Of a stretch of 64,000 nucleotides of DNA, positions 35,201 through 64,000 are shown in pieces. Source of the DNA: Agrypnia vestita (taxonomy: Eukaryota; Arthropoda; Insecta; Trichoptera; Phryganeidae); assembly GCA_016648135.1 (NCBI GenBank), contig JADDOH010002261.1:1-64000 (forward strand). Direction: 5' to 3'. Numbering within the stretch: position 1 is the stretch's first letter; every line of letters starts with the position of its first letter. Below the pieces are notes generated by a model. That model made no database searches. It was given only the letters and a program-made list of their open reading frames with translations, and was not told the origin of the DNA. The position numbers and the translations under genes were made by a program.

Positions 35201-37146
35201 CTATAAGTATTTTTTGATAACCGAGGCAACAGAAAAAGATAAATATAAAGGAAGGTGAATTGTTTTTTGTGCATATTTTCGATGTGACATTATCATCTTG
35301 AAATCAAAATATGTAAACATCTTTCCATTTAAGAAAGACAATCGAATTAGCATGTGTAAGCCGTGCATACAACGCACAATATTTTGTTATATTGGTGTTT
35401 ATTTATTTATTTATTTATTAACGCCCTATAGGGCTTTTACAAAAAAATAAGTAAAGTGTACATCTATAGAATGGATAGTTTAAAGGGGAGTACCTACCTA
35501 CAAAGCGCGAAAAAGGGCAATATTTGTGAATTTTTTTAAGGAAATATATATTAATTATGGTATTGGTATCCTTTCTATTTAAAAGTAGGTACCTACATAC
35601 TTTTATGAATTAGTTTCTTTTTTAATTAAATTAAGATTCAACATTGGCGGAAAAATTTTGGGTTCTGTCGACTGCCGAAAAAAAAGGGTTTATTATACCG
35701 ATTAAAAAAAAACTAAGTCACTTAAAAAATATCCTACGACAAAGACTAGATAATTATGTATAGAGTAATAACCACTAGAAATTTCAAGTTGATCGGTTCA
35801 GTGGTTGCCAAGATATTTTGGTCACCGATTTTTAAAACATGGTTTCCAGTAAAACTCCAGTTCCAACAATAAAACTTCCAGTAAAAAAAAAGTGTTTGAA
35901 AATTGAGTAATGAAAAAATCGAGAAATTTTTCAACTCACATAAAATCATCGATATAATATTGATTGAATTAATTAATTTCAAACCTGTTAAACATAAAAC
36001 GTCAAAATTGGCGGCATTACAATGTTATAAAATAACTGTGAAGATATAGAAATAGAAATATTGCTTAGTTCAGAATGCGGTCAATTTACTTACTGCCTTA
36101 GCTTTTACTTTAAATTTTCGTATTATATTTTTGTGTCGCAAATATTTTTAGAATTTAATATATTCTAATTTATCTATTTTTGTACGTCTAGATTTTAATC
36201 TATTCTAATTTATCTATTTAAATCTATAGCTGGGCGAAAATCAACTAAAAGGCTGGGTTAAAAAAAGTAAAGGTTCAAACCCAGAATAGTTCGCTTTCGT
36301 TCGTAAGATAATCTCTTCCAACGAGGGGCGTGCAGTGAGAATAAGAATCATGACTTTTATTTTAACGTATATCTGGAAAAAATCGAAATTAAATATTTAT
36401 CTGGAAGAATGTTATGAGATATTAAAATCTGAATAATATTTTAATTATTATGACAGAAATTTTACGCGAAATCTCTTTTTTTTTTTTTTTAAATAGAAAT
36501 GCGAACACGGAATACGTGTCACATCAATATTCTTACTATTTTCAAACTAAACTAAACGCTTGTGCTATGAAAATAGGACTAACTTCCTAGTCTGGGCTGA
36601 GATTCGAACCCGCGACCATTGGATCACGAGGCGAGTGTCCTAACCACAAGACCAACAAGCTACTCAATTATTTATTATTTATCTTATTTCAATATTATCT
36701 TTTCAAAATATATGCTTAGGAAAATGTTACGCTTCTTGTTCTCGCTGCACGTCCCTGCTTCCAACTTACTAACCCTGCATTGGACGATATTATGCTTAAT
36801 TTTTATTTTATTTCAATTTAAAAATGGACTACGTCTGTAGTCCGCGCGACTTCTGCTGTCTCATTTTTAGATGCGCGACCACTGCAGGGTTAACGGTACT
36901 TGAAAAAGTCCACGTGTGAATCACGAAATTGTATGATCTGTTTTTCTTCGACAGGCCTACAAACATCCCGAATGGCGCGGCCCTTGGCTGGGCCCCCGCC
37001 CTTCTGAGGAAAATAAGAGGGACTTCACCGAAGACCAGCTGAGGGCTGGTGAGGGCATGATCGGTCTCCAGGCTGGAACCAATAAGCTGGCGTCCCAAGC
37101 TGGCCAGAGCTTCGGGGCTTCCAGAAAGATTATTCTTGGAAAGTAA
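32020..37146 (+). CDS. Mp20: Muscle protein 20-like calponin family gene (first exon not found)
   Basis: Visible exons are 32020-32228, 35001-35121 and 36955-37146, giving 173 residues and a TAA stop. One CH domain covers roughly residues 13-110 (EAQKWIETVLGERFPP, EDALRDGIILCKLMNR, VKYGVPDVDLFQTTDLWDRK). A single calponin-like repeat follows (LRAGEGMIGLQAGTNKLASQ) and the protein ends GASRKIILGK, as in insect Mp20. Mp20 is a single-CH actin-associated protein of striated muscle, about 184 residues in flies, so roughly ten residues are missing here. The first visible exon opens in phase 0 with CSGKREPEQE and has no Met. The missing exon should end in phase 0 upstream of 32020; I could not find it. 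Splice phases after the visible exons are 2 and 0. Confidence 0.9.
32254..32303 (+). repeat. 50-bp direct repeat, left copy
   Basis: It is identical to 32659-32708. Together they flank 355 bases that contain a tRNA-like sequence, all within an intron of the Mp20-like gene. Confidence 0.93.
32328..32400 (-). tRNA. tRNA-like sequence (probable pseudogene or SINE head)
   Basis: Read on the minus strand it starts GGTTGCTATAGTTTAGTGGT, continues CAGAGCACC, and has a perfect 5-bp T-arm (CTGGG TTCGAAT CCCAG) followed by TAGTAACC. The acceptor arms GTTGCTA and TAGTAAC pair over 7 bp with one G-T pair. A and B boxes are intact. The anticodon arm does not form a normal 5-bp stem by eye, so a functional tRNA is doubtful and no isotype is given. 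Confidence 0.45.
32659..32708 (+). repeat. 50-bp direct repeat, right copy
   Basis: It is the exact partner of 32254-32303, offset by 405 bases. It is too long for an ordinary target-site duplication, so a local segmental duplication or replication slippage is more likely. Confidence 0.93.
33098..33572. mobile_element. Foldback element with arms of about 145 bp
   Basis: The left arm (33115-33252) and the inverse of the right arm (33415-33572) match over most of their length: TGTCTCATAGA, AAATTATATTTTTT, TATGGAAGTCTTT, ATAGGGCTTACGACCTATCG and AACGTTCACCAT. About 160 bases separate them. Phrases such as ATGGTGAA...GACAGGTC/TAAGCCCT also occur in the Ask1-intron repeats at 43195 and 56345, so these may be one family. 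Confidence 0.8.
33993..34026. repeat. Perfect 14-bp hairpin
   Basis: GCCCAGGTACTCTA and its exact reverse complement are separated by AGTGAT. The following CGGTCGGTTTCAAGAT resembles a weak B box, so this may be the A-box end of a degraded tRNA-derived SINE. Confidence 0.7.
34410..34695 (-). mobile_element. SINE-like element, TAATAATTTCGTTGT family
   Basis: It matches 16395-16625: TAATAATTTCGTTGTCTGTC, a GTCC/GTCT microsatellite, CGTCCGTAATTTTGTTCGAA, TTCACGGCTAAAAAACGAAA and TGAACCCCGGGCCACC (inverse B box). It ends with GACGAGTTGCAACTAG. It lies in an intron of the Mp20-like gene. Confidence 0.65.
35001..35121 (+). CDS. Mp20: Mp20-like exon 3 (end of CH domain)
   Basis: The acceptor is TTTTTGCAG and the donor AACA|GTAAGT. 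It encodes (Q)FQKACVKYGVPDVDLFQTT through TTTIFAIGRT. It is 121 nt, the same as its paralogue exon at 2082-2202, with the same flanking phases. Confidence 0.92.
36476..36664 (-). mobile_element. tRNA-derived SINE, copy C
   Basis: This is an inverse copy of the family at 17155-17330, with a T-run at the left, GAATACGTGTCACATCAATA, ATAGGACTAACTTCC, the inverse B box GATTCGAACCCG and the inverse A box TCCTAACCACAAGACC. It lies in the last intron of the Mp20-like gene, about 290 bases before exon 36955. Confidence 0.8.
36765..36896. mobile_element. Short TIR element (AACCCTGCA ends)
   Basis: AACCCTGCATTGG at 36769-36781 and CCACTGCAGGGTT at 36880-36892 form inverted ends. TTAA follows the right end and CTAA-like sequence precedes the left. 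Size and ends suggest a MITE, perhaps piggyBac-related because of the TTAA. It sits only about 60 bases before the last exon of the Mp20-like gene. Confidence 0.45.
36955..37146 (+). CDS. Mp20: Mp20-like last exon (calponin-like repeat)
   Basis: The acceptor is TTCGACAG. It encodes AYKHPEWRGPWLGPRPSEEN through GASRKIILGK and TAA. It contains FTEDQLRAGEGMIGLQAGTN, the single calponin-like repeat. A putative poly(A) signal follows at 37278. Confidence 0.93.
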   Translation, partial: AYKHPEWRGPWLGPRPSEENKRDFTEDQLRAGEGMIGLQAGTNKLASQAGQSFGASRKIILGK

Positions 37147-37277
37147 AATAGCCGCCACATTTTCCATAAAACATAATTCATACTACCTACTTTAAAGATG
37201 ACGTCAATTAAATAATTCATCTTTTTCCCAAATTTAAAAAAATTTAGTTATCGCTGTGAATAATTAACTGAAGCACA

Positions 37278-37283
37278 ATAAAA
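37278..37283 (+). terminator. Mp20: Candidate poly(A) signal of the Mp20-like gene
   Basis: AATAAA occurs 132 bases after the stop codon, in AT-rich 3' sequence. Other AATAAA copies follow further downstream. Confidence 0.4.
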
Positions 37284-37289
37284 AAACAT

Positions 37290-38130
37290 GTTTTGTAAAG
37301 GCCTATAAAATGTTAACAAAGTTATGCTATTGTAATATGCTACACATAATACAAACTATCAATTATTTTTTTATGTAAAATGATAAACATTTTTAACTAT
37401 TTATTAATGTATACAACCTGCATATAACTCCAAATTATTAAAAAATTATAACTTAAAGAAAAAAATCTAAAACGTAATTTATTTTAATATATTTGTATTT
37501 TTTTAAGTTCTGTACTTTAGTTAAATTAAGTCAAATATTGTTAAAATGGAGTTTATTATATTTTTTACTGATTTTATTAGAAAGATATTAATTTATCTGA
37601 CTTATTTGTATAAAATAAAAAAGTACGATAATCTTCTAAGAGAGTGGTATTTGCTTATCAAATTTTCACAATAGTTGTGTTTGAAAATGTAATTAGTTTA
37701 ATAAATATTATAATATTTCCAAAGAAAATGTAAACAGCAAATAAAATATCTTACATACAAAAAATCGTTTTGTTGATTTGTTATTACATAAGAAAGAAAT
37801 ATAAAAGTCTGTGGAGCTTAAATACTGTCTATTGATTGATGGAAAATGGGTATGGGTCATAGTGTGCGGTCAAAAAGCCAACCTTCCCTATAATGTGATT
37901 TTTATATTCATTTCCATCTATAGTGTATTTTTAGAGGTATATAGCTTTAAAATAAACAGCCACGGCTTTATTGGAAAGGTAATTTTCTAACATTAATTTA
38001 TAGAGTATTTTTTTAGATGTTTATTTTTCGAATTGGCAACACTTTCCAGCGACGGTCAATCATAGATGATCATAGATAAGATAATCGGTATTATTATGTT
38101 ATCTATGGATAATCGGTCAATTATAGTCCG
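37290..38130. other. 3' flank of the Mp20-like gene, nothing further recognised
   Basis: Very AT-rich sequence with several AATAAA motifs (for example near 37610 and 37740) that could be later poly(A) sites. No other feature was seen. Confidence 0.5.
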
Positions 38131-38140
38131 TCCAACTTAG

Positions 38141-38329
38141 GCCCGGTTGTTTCAAGTTCGATCAAAGTAAGCGGTCGAGAAAAGCATAGATTTTTACGAA
38201 AACGGATCGTCTGATTGGTGGAGAACGTAAAAATCTATGCTTTTAAAGAACGCTTACTTTAATCCAACTTGAAACAACCGGCCCTAAAGGGCCGGTTGTT
38301 TCAAGTTGGATTAAAGTAAGCGTTCTTTA
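38141..38329. mobile_element. Foldback MITE with an adjacent inverted copy making a perfect 42-bp palindrome
   Basis: GGCCCGGTTGTTTCAAGTTC at the left pairs with the inverse GAAACAACCGGCCC ending at 38284, including an inner stem AAAGCATAGATTTTTACG / CGTAAAAATCTATGCTTTT. Directly after it, 38244-38285 and 38288-38329 are perfect reverse complements with a 2-base spacer. The GGGCCGGTTGTTTCAAGTTG end therefore occurs three times. Confidence 0.9.
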
Positions 38330-38339
38330 GATAATGGCA

Positions 38340-39480
38340 TAGATAAGATAATATAATTATAGGTCAATTTGACAGCTGATTGTTATTTCACTACTACTTA
38401 CGTCAAAACAAAGCTTGCAAGTTGTGTAAATTTATTTCGAAAATCGTGGTATATTATCTTTATAATAAATAAATTCCATGGCCTAAACCACGATTTATAG
38501 GTGTTATAATTTAATTTAATTCTAAATATCTAGGTATCTATATCTCTAAGAAAACACCCCTTATATATTTAGAAAACACTTAACATATCATACAACAGCA
38601 AAATGGCAGTTTCTAAAATTCTTTTGGATATTCTTGCTAAGAGATTAAATCAATACAAAAATCTTCAACATATGATATTTTACAATTATTTCTCAGGTTT
38701 CAAAACTGATTAAGTATGTATTATAGAAGTTCCTACATAGGAATTTAAAAAAAAGATTTATGCTGTTCTGCTATTTTTACTACGAACATAAAATAGTTTC
38801 TTATGCCGAATTCACACAGAAGATTAAAAGCTATCCAAACTCAAGGCACCATTCGAAAAATAGGTCAACGATCGTCCATTCAACGATTTCATCCATTCAA
38901 ATATTTGAACGGAACTCGAGTGTGAGCGCGTAGAATGCGAATGATTATTTATTTAATTTACTGTGCCGGCGCTTAATTAGAAAATATTTGTCATTGGTAT
39001 TACATGTAAATTATTATACTACGTTAATTATTTAAACAGACAAAAATATATTGAACTAAATAAATTACGCTAATAGAGACTGCAATAATAATATTATAAT
39101 TAAATGAAGGCAAAATAAATAAAATTTACAAGAACCATTTTATTGTAGGTAGGTACTTTACCTACCTAGTATCCGAATGAAGGAAAACAGGTAGGTATGT
39201 ATTTTGAAATGTGTGCCGGCTACACGCATATTTTTCTGAAGTTCGATAACACTGTATAATAATTCAGATACTCTCCGAATTTTTAATACACAGGCCAGAA
39301 AAATCTTAAGAATATGAATTTTCAGATTTGATATGCATTGTTTGTTTTTTTAAGAAAGAAATATTCTTGTTATAATAAATGGTGCTTGCAAGAAAATTTT
39401 TAGTTTCACCGATTGGTTGATAAAGGTCTTACAATTATCGTGAGGGGCTTATTATTATTCAAAAAATCAAGTATTATTTT
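38340..39480. other. AT-rich intergenic stretch, nothing recognised
   Basis: Only the lepidopteran-type TAGGTAGGTACTTTACCTAC motif near 39148 stood out. No gene is supported. Confidence 0.5.
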
Positions 39481-39486
39481 AAAAAT

Positions 39487-39489
39487 CTT

Positions 39490-39545
<56 letters not shown>

Positions 39546-39563
39546 ATATATATATATATATAT
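39487..39563. repeat. AT microsatellite
   Basis: TA dinucleotide run of about 75 bases with a few interruptions, directly next to the Penelope-like inverted pair. Confidence 0.95.
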
Positions 39564-40255
39564 ATGAAGTATTATTTTCTAGGATAACCCGCGTATTGTA
39601 GTCTTGAAAAAGACTGTTATTATGTACCCAACGTTTTGGACAAATAGCACTGGCCATTTTCAAAGGGATTTTTCGCCTCGTATTTCGAGTTCTGTTTTGA
39701 ATTGATGGCAAGCACACTAGTTCACTCCAGAAGTCGAGATCGGTCGAGATCCAAGTGAAGCCTAATGCGAAGCTAATTGCTGAATTTACTTTGCGACCTG
39801 GTAATTCTTCTATTGTTGTTGGAAATTCCGTTATTGTTAGTTATATTAATATGTTCATTTAATGCGTCTGTACTTGGAATCGGATTATTAGGGGCTGATT
39901 TTGAAAAGATGTTACAGTCGATTTTACAGAGATTGATGATCATCATGTCCTTACGGAAGGACACAAAATAGATTTTAAGAATGCCTTAACCCTCGCAAAT
40001 ATTAATAACGAAACATGCAGAATATACAGGAAAGCAATAGAAATACATAAAAATAAAAATAACATGAATTACCGCGACGACGAGATCCGAATTCCTTATA
40101 CTTGGAAATCCATTCTTAACGACTGTAAAATCTTTTCAAAATCAGCCCCTAATAATTAAGTAATTAGTAAATTCAGGTACAGGTTCGTTGGGTACATAAT
40201 AACAGTCTTTTTCAAAACTACAATACGCGGGTTATCCTAGAAAATAATCCTTCAT
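39564..40255. mobile_element. Penelope-like element fragments in inverted head-to-head pair
   Basis: The ends are inverted repeats of about 70 bases with about two mismatches (ATTTTCTAGGATAACCCGCG, AAAGACTGTTATTATGTACC). The right half reads on the plus strand as EGHKIDFKNALTLANINNET, CRIYRKAIEIHKNKNNMNYR and IPYTWKSILNDCKIFSKSAP then a stop. This resembles the region after the GIY-YIG domain of Penelope-like elements (GH.IDF..., R...E...I). The left half, on the minus strand (39964-39773), repeats IFSKSAPNN and continues further to a stop. It is thus two 5'-truncated copies sharing one 3' end type, facing opposite ways. Confidence 0.6.
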
Positions 40256-40439
40256 CTTTCACCCGCGAAAATCTTAAATTAAGTAAAGCATTTATATTTA
40301 TTTGATTAAGTATTCATTATTCAAAAAATAAAACCTGTTAAAAATAGTATTAATAGGGACTTTTTGGAAAACCGGTATACCGGTCCAAGAATATATTAGA
40401 ATTAAGGACAGGTTATTCACGAAAGGGAAAAGAATCTCT

Positions 40440-40640
40440 CAAACATATGGTCGCACCTAATTATCAAACGTAAGGCAAGCAGTCGAAGAAGTGAAGTGAA
40501 GCAGAATCGAAGTGACCCGAAGTTCGTGCGAAGTACTATTCTATGGGCAACTGAGTTCCTCGCAATGTAAACACATACTTCGGGTTACTTCGGACTTCGG
40601 CCGACTTTGCTAGTAGTGTAGTGCCGGCTTTAGTTGTTAG
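40440..40640. repeat. Inverted GAAGTGACCCGAAGT-type repeat
   Basis: GAAGTGACCCGAAGTTCG at 40497-40514 and CTTCGGGTTACTTCGGACTT at about 40577-40597 are imperfect inverse copies about 80 bases apart. It may be a small foldback element in the 5' flank of Ask1. Confidence 0.45.
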
Positions 40641-40928
40641 TGTTAGACAATAACTTCAAAAGGAAGGAGGTTTTTATTCAAATATGTGCAAAATAACTGT
40701 TTAAACAGATGATTATTGTTACCGAAATTAAAATATTTTTTCAGGCGCTCCCATGTTTCGCCATTGCGAAATCAACAGACAGCGAGATCTGAGAAATATA
40801 GAAAAATAGAAAAAAAAGAAAAAAAAAAAGAAGTAAAATAAAATTCTTAAACATATTTAAATATACTTCGCTAATTTTAAATCATGGATAACAACATTTA
40901 AAATAGTTAGACTACGGAAGTTGGAAAA

Positions 40929-41174
40929 ATGACGCATTTTGTTATGTTTAATAATGCCCCTCATGAGAAAGATAACACAACGGTTGAAGTACGTACCTTT
41001 CAACATTTACGATTTACGATGTTTTTATTCGCAATTGCAACACTGGTGTTGAACTTCACCGGAGATTGCTCGAGATTTCAATATTATGATAACAATAATT
41101 CAATTATTTTCCTCTTGTCACATTTAATAAGATCGATAGTTTTGATCTTTGTTCAATTTAAAACATTTCAATGA
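40929..41174 (+). other. 81-codon open frame immediately before the Ask1 start, in the same frame
   Basis: It starts MTHFVMFNNAPHEKDNTTVE and has a hydrophobic middle (FTMFLFAIATLVLNF, IIFLLSHLI). Its stop TGA (41172-41174) is followed by one codon (ATA) and then the proposed Ask1 ATG at 41178. It could be an upstream open frame in the Ask1 5' leader, or chance. No family is recognised. Confidence 0.25.
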
Positions 41175-41177
41175 ATA

Positions 41178-61744
<20,567 letters not shown>

Positions 61745-61749
61745 GTAAG

Positions 61750-63350
61750 CCTTTATCATATTATTAAATTGAGAAGTTACAATCGTATTATTCACCATTT
61801 ATGTTATAAAAATAAGTTGGCATGGCTTTCTTATTTTTTGGAATGATATGTTTGACATTCTTGGGTCATTTCTTGCTAATCTCGCCTGTCCCATATTTAA
61901 CAAAGGTAGTCAGAATTTCCCCGGAGCAAAATGCCGGCCAAAAGAATTTGTCGTAATCATAATTACATTATTTTCTATGCAAGTTTATAAAGAGAGTAAC
62001 TGTTTGTCATAGATAAATAAACAGACAACATTTACAAATTTTATTTTATTTTTATTGTGATAATTTTTTTATTTAATCATTTAAATTCATATTAAATTAA
62101 TGTTTTGATACATTTTTGAACATTACTGCTTTAAAGAATCTCCCCAGAAGTTCACTATTTTGGGACTGGGGCAAGCGAGTGAATATAATATTTTCTTGAG
62201 ATATTAATTTGTTACTTTTTATAAGAAGTATCTTCAAATTTATATATTCAAAAAATAAAACAAAATTTTAAGAGGTTTGATGCAGATTTTGATTTTTATT
62301 TAATATACCATTAATTGAAATTGAATGTGTATTTTAAATTTCATATTTCAAAATATAAATCTTACATGTTGCAGTAAGTGTTCGCAATATGTAGTGAACA
62401 CACATTTGTACATAGGCATTCATGTGCTATATACAATATGTATATACATAGGCATTCAGTGTTAAACATTGTGACAATAATATATTTTTGAGAAGTGGTG
62501 TTTAGAGTTTTATTTACAATTGACAATTGACGTGTTTAACTTTTTAAATAAATAACCATTAAATTAACTGCTTATATTTGCTATTAATAATGATAAAAGC
62601 ATAATATTGTGTATTGTCCTATTCAATTTATAGTTTATGACTAACTTTTTTTTAAATTGTGGGAATTCTGTCTTCTCTAATACAATCGTCAGTCTCCCTT
62701 GTTTTAAATTGATAAAAAAAATATTTTTTCATCTCGTGATAGTGAATAGCCATTAAAATGCATAGATTATTGCGTGTGAAAGACAAGAGCAAATCAAATG
62801 ATGAAGGTTTGAAAAACTAATTCTGGAATTTCTATTACCTGGAACCTTAATTCATTTGAATTCATAAACGTTATAAACATGAAAATACAAAAACAAAACA
62901 CATATGATGTTTGCATTAAAATTTTTGTACATTATCTTATTTATATTAATTTCTGTGCTTCTTGGTGAAAATCTGTCTAAATAAATATTGTTTTTACAGG
63001 AGAAACAAATGAAATTTAATCATACGCATCTCTGATTTTTTCGGCATCACAATTTTTTTTTCTGGCATCAAAATGATGCAATATTTTTTTTCACTTTACT
63101 TATTTTTATATAGAAACAAAGCCAAAATTTCATTATTTACACCTATAATATACATTAATTAAAAAAATACATTAACATAAGGTTAATTGTTCAATGTAAT
63201 TTTGACTTTAGAAACTTAATTACCTTTTTTTAAAAATTAAAAAAGCATGAATAACATATTTTATATTCACATCTTGAGAGTTTCGCACCTACATTAAAAT
63301 CACCACTATCATGCATAAATTGTATTATCTCAATTATCACAATTAATGTT
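61750..63350. other. Probable Ask1 intron 17, nothing recognised
   Basis: Very AT-rich with no long open frame. A TTTTTACAG acceptor-like site at 62999 would give only a few residues before a stop (see rejected items). Confidence 0.5.
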
Positions 63351-63357
63351 CAGTGCA

Positions 63358-63990
63358 TTAGTATGTTGAAATTAATGGTTTAAAAAAAGATGGAACCGTT
63401 TTCGCCTTCCTTCGGAGCAGGTTCGCCAGGTGAAGTTCTTTCGTTTCTGGTGTAAAGTGATGGATCCATGTTTCGTCAACGGTCACAAAATGGTGCAGAA
63501 ACTCTTTTGGATTGCTTAAATTTGTCAAAATGCTCCTTCGAAGTTGACATGCAATTGTTTTTGTTCCACTGTGAGCAATCGCGGCACTCATCTCACAAAT
63601 ATCTTTCTCGCCGTCAATTTTTTGTGAAGGATGTTTTGTACACATTCAATTGAGGTGTTAGCAATGTCAGCGGTCTTTCTGGTTTGTACCTGGCAGTCTA
63701 CCAATATGTTATCATGGATTTTGTTGATCGTATCCTCCGTAGTCACCTCAGTCCGCCTCAGGCGTAAGCACTCTTCATCAAGACCGGATATTCGACCACG
63801 CTTGAATTCATCAAATTAATATTTGATAGTAGTCATCGAAGGCGCATGATCCTTATGAGTAGCATGCAACCTCACTTTGATTTCATCACAGCCTTTCCAT
63901 CCAAAAAAAAGGAATCAAAGTGCTGACCTACACCACTTCTATATGTAGTTGTAATCAAATACGAATACGAACTTGCTCACTTTCTACAGC
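63358..63990 (-). mobile_element. Broken mariner transposase
   Basis: On the minus strand, from high to low coordinates, pieces read LDEECLRLRRTEVTTEDTIN, HDNILVDCQVQTRKTADIAN, SIECVQNILHKKL, then CQLRRSILTNLSNPKEFLHH, FVTVDETWIHHFTPETKEL. The last contains the VTVDETWIHH.TPE box with the first catalytic Asp-type motif of mariner transposases (D,D34D family). Frameshifts separate the blocks and the C-terminal part is cut off near 63358. It is a dead copy inside or downstream of Ask1. Confidence 0.85.
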
Positions 63991-64000
63991 TATCAGAGCA

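Noticed and set aside
36829..37220. 112- and 87-codon minus-strand frames
   Set aside because: They are shadows of the Mp20-like last exon on the other strand.
62990..63025. TTTTTACAG|GAGAAAC... as a terminal Ask1 exon
   Set aside because: Joined to exon 17 it gives only a few residues before TGA. ASK kinases continue for several hundred residues with a coiled coil, so this is more likely a chance acceptor.

Overview
The window is nuclear DNA of an insect, most likely a moth or butterfly. It is AT-rich, its genes have many introns, and it carries the short palindromic motif GTAGGTACCTAC and its longer TAGGTAGG forms. It also holds tRNA-derived SINEs, RTE-type LINE ends, mariner relics and many small terminal-inverted-repeat elements, a mixture typical of Lepidoptera. 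The species cannot be named from this. No bacterial, organellar or CRISPR features were seen.

Three protein-coding genes are supported. (1) A calponin/transgelin-type gene lies on the minus strand (1583-3995, four coding exons, about 169 residues). (2) A second calponin-type gene, closest to muscle protein 20, lies on the plus strand (32020-37146, three visible coding exons; its short first exon was not found). The two are divergent paralogues that share both internal intron positions and phases. (3) Ask1 (MAP3K5/15 family; Pk92B in flies) lies on the plus strand from 41178 to beyond the last exon at 61744. Its 17 exons splice in one open frame of 937 complete codons. They cover the N-terminal regulatory region, the PH-like region and the whole kinase domain, and the C-terminal region lies outside the window. 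The calponin genes bind actin and the third starts the stress-activated JNK/p38 cascade; nothing here shows that they work together.

Layout: 1-770 is a TG microsatellite. 1.5-4.2 kb holds the first calponin gene and its likely promoter. 4.3-24 kb is gene-poor and scattered with MITEs, LINE fragments, SINEs and small duplications. About 24.0-29.6 kb differs in composition and holds a GC hairpin, an inverted internal repeat, tandem repeats of about 310-335 bp, a 119-bp minisatellite and a 131-bp duplication; it may be a large unclassified mobile element. 30.5-31.3 kb is a TACTTCA-rich repeat. 32.0-37.3 kb is the second calponin gene. 38.1-40.6 kb holds a perfect 42-bp palindrome and an inverted Penelope-like pair. 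41.2-61.7 kb is Ask1, with introns full of foldback elements, SINEs, mariner and RTE relics and a likely solo LTR. 63.36-64.0 kb is a broken mariner transposase.

I found no clear new biological system. The best candidates for something undescribed are the 24.0-29.6 kb repeat-bearing region and several foldback families that recur in the introns. Exon calls rest on reading splice sites, phases and family resemblance by eye. No alignment, folding or database search was run.
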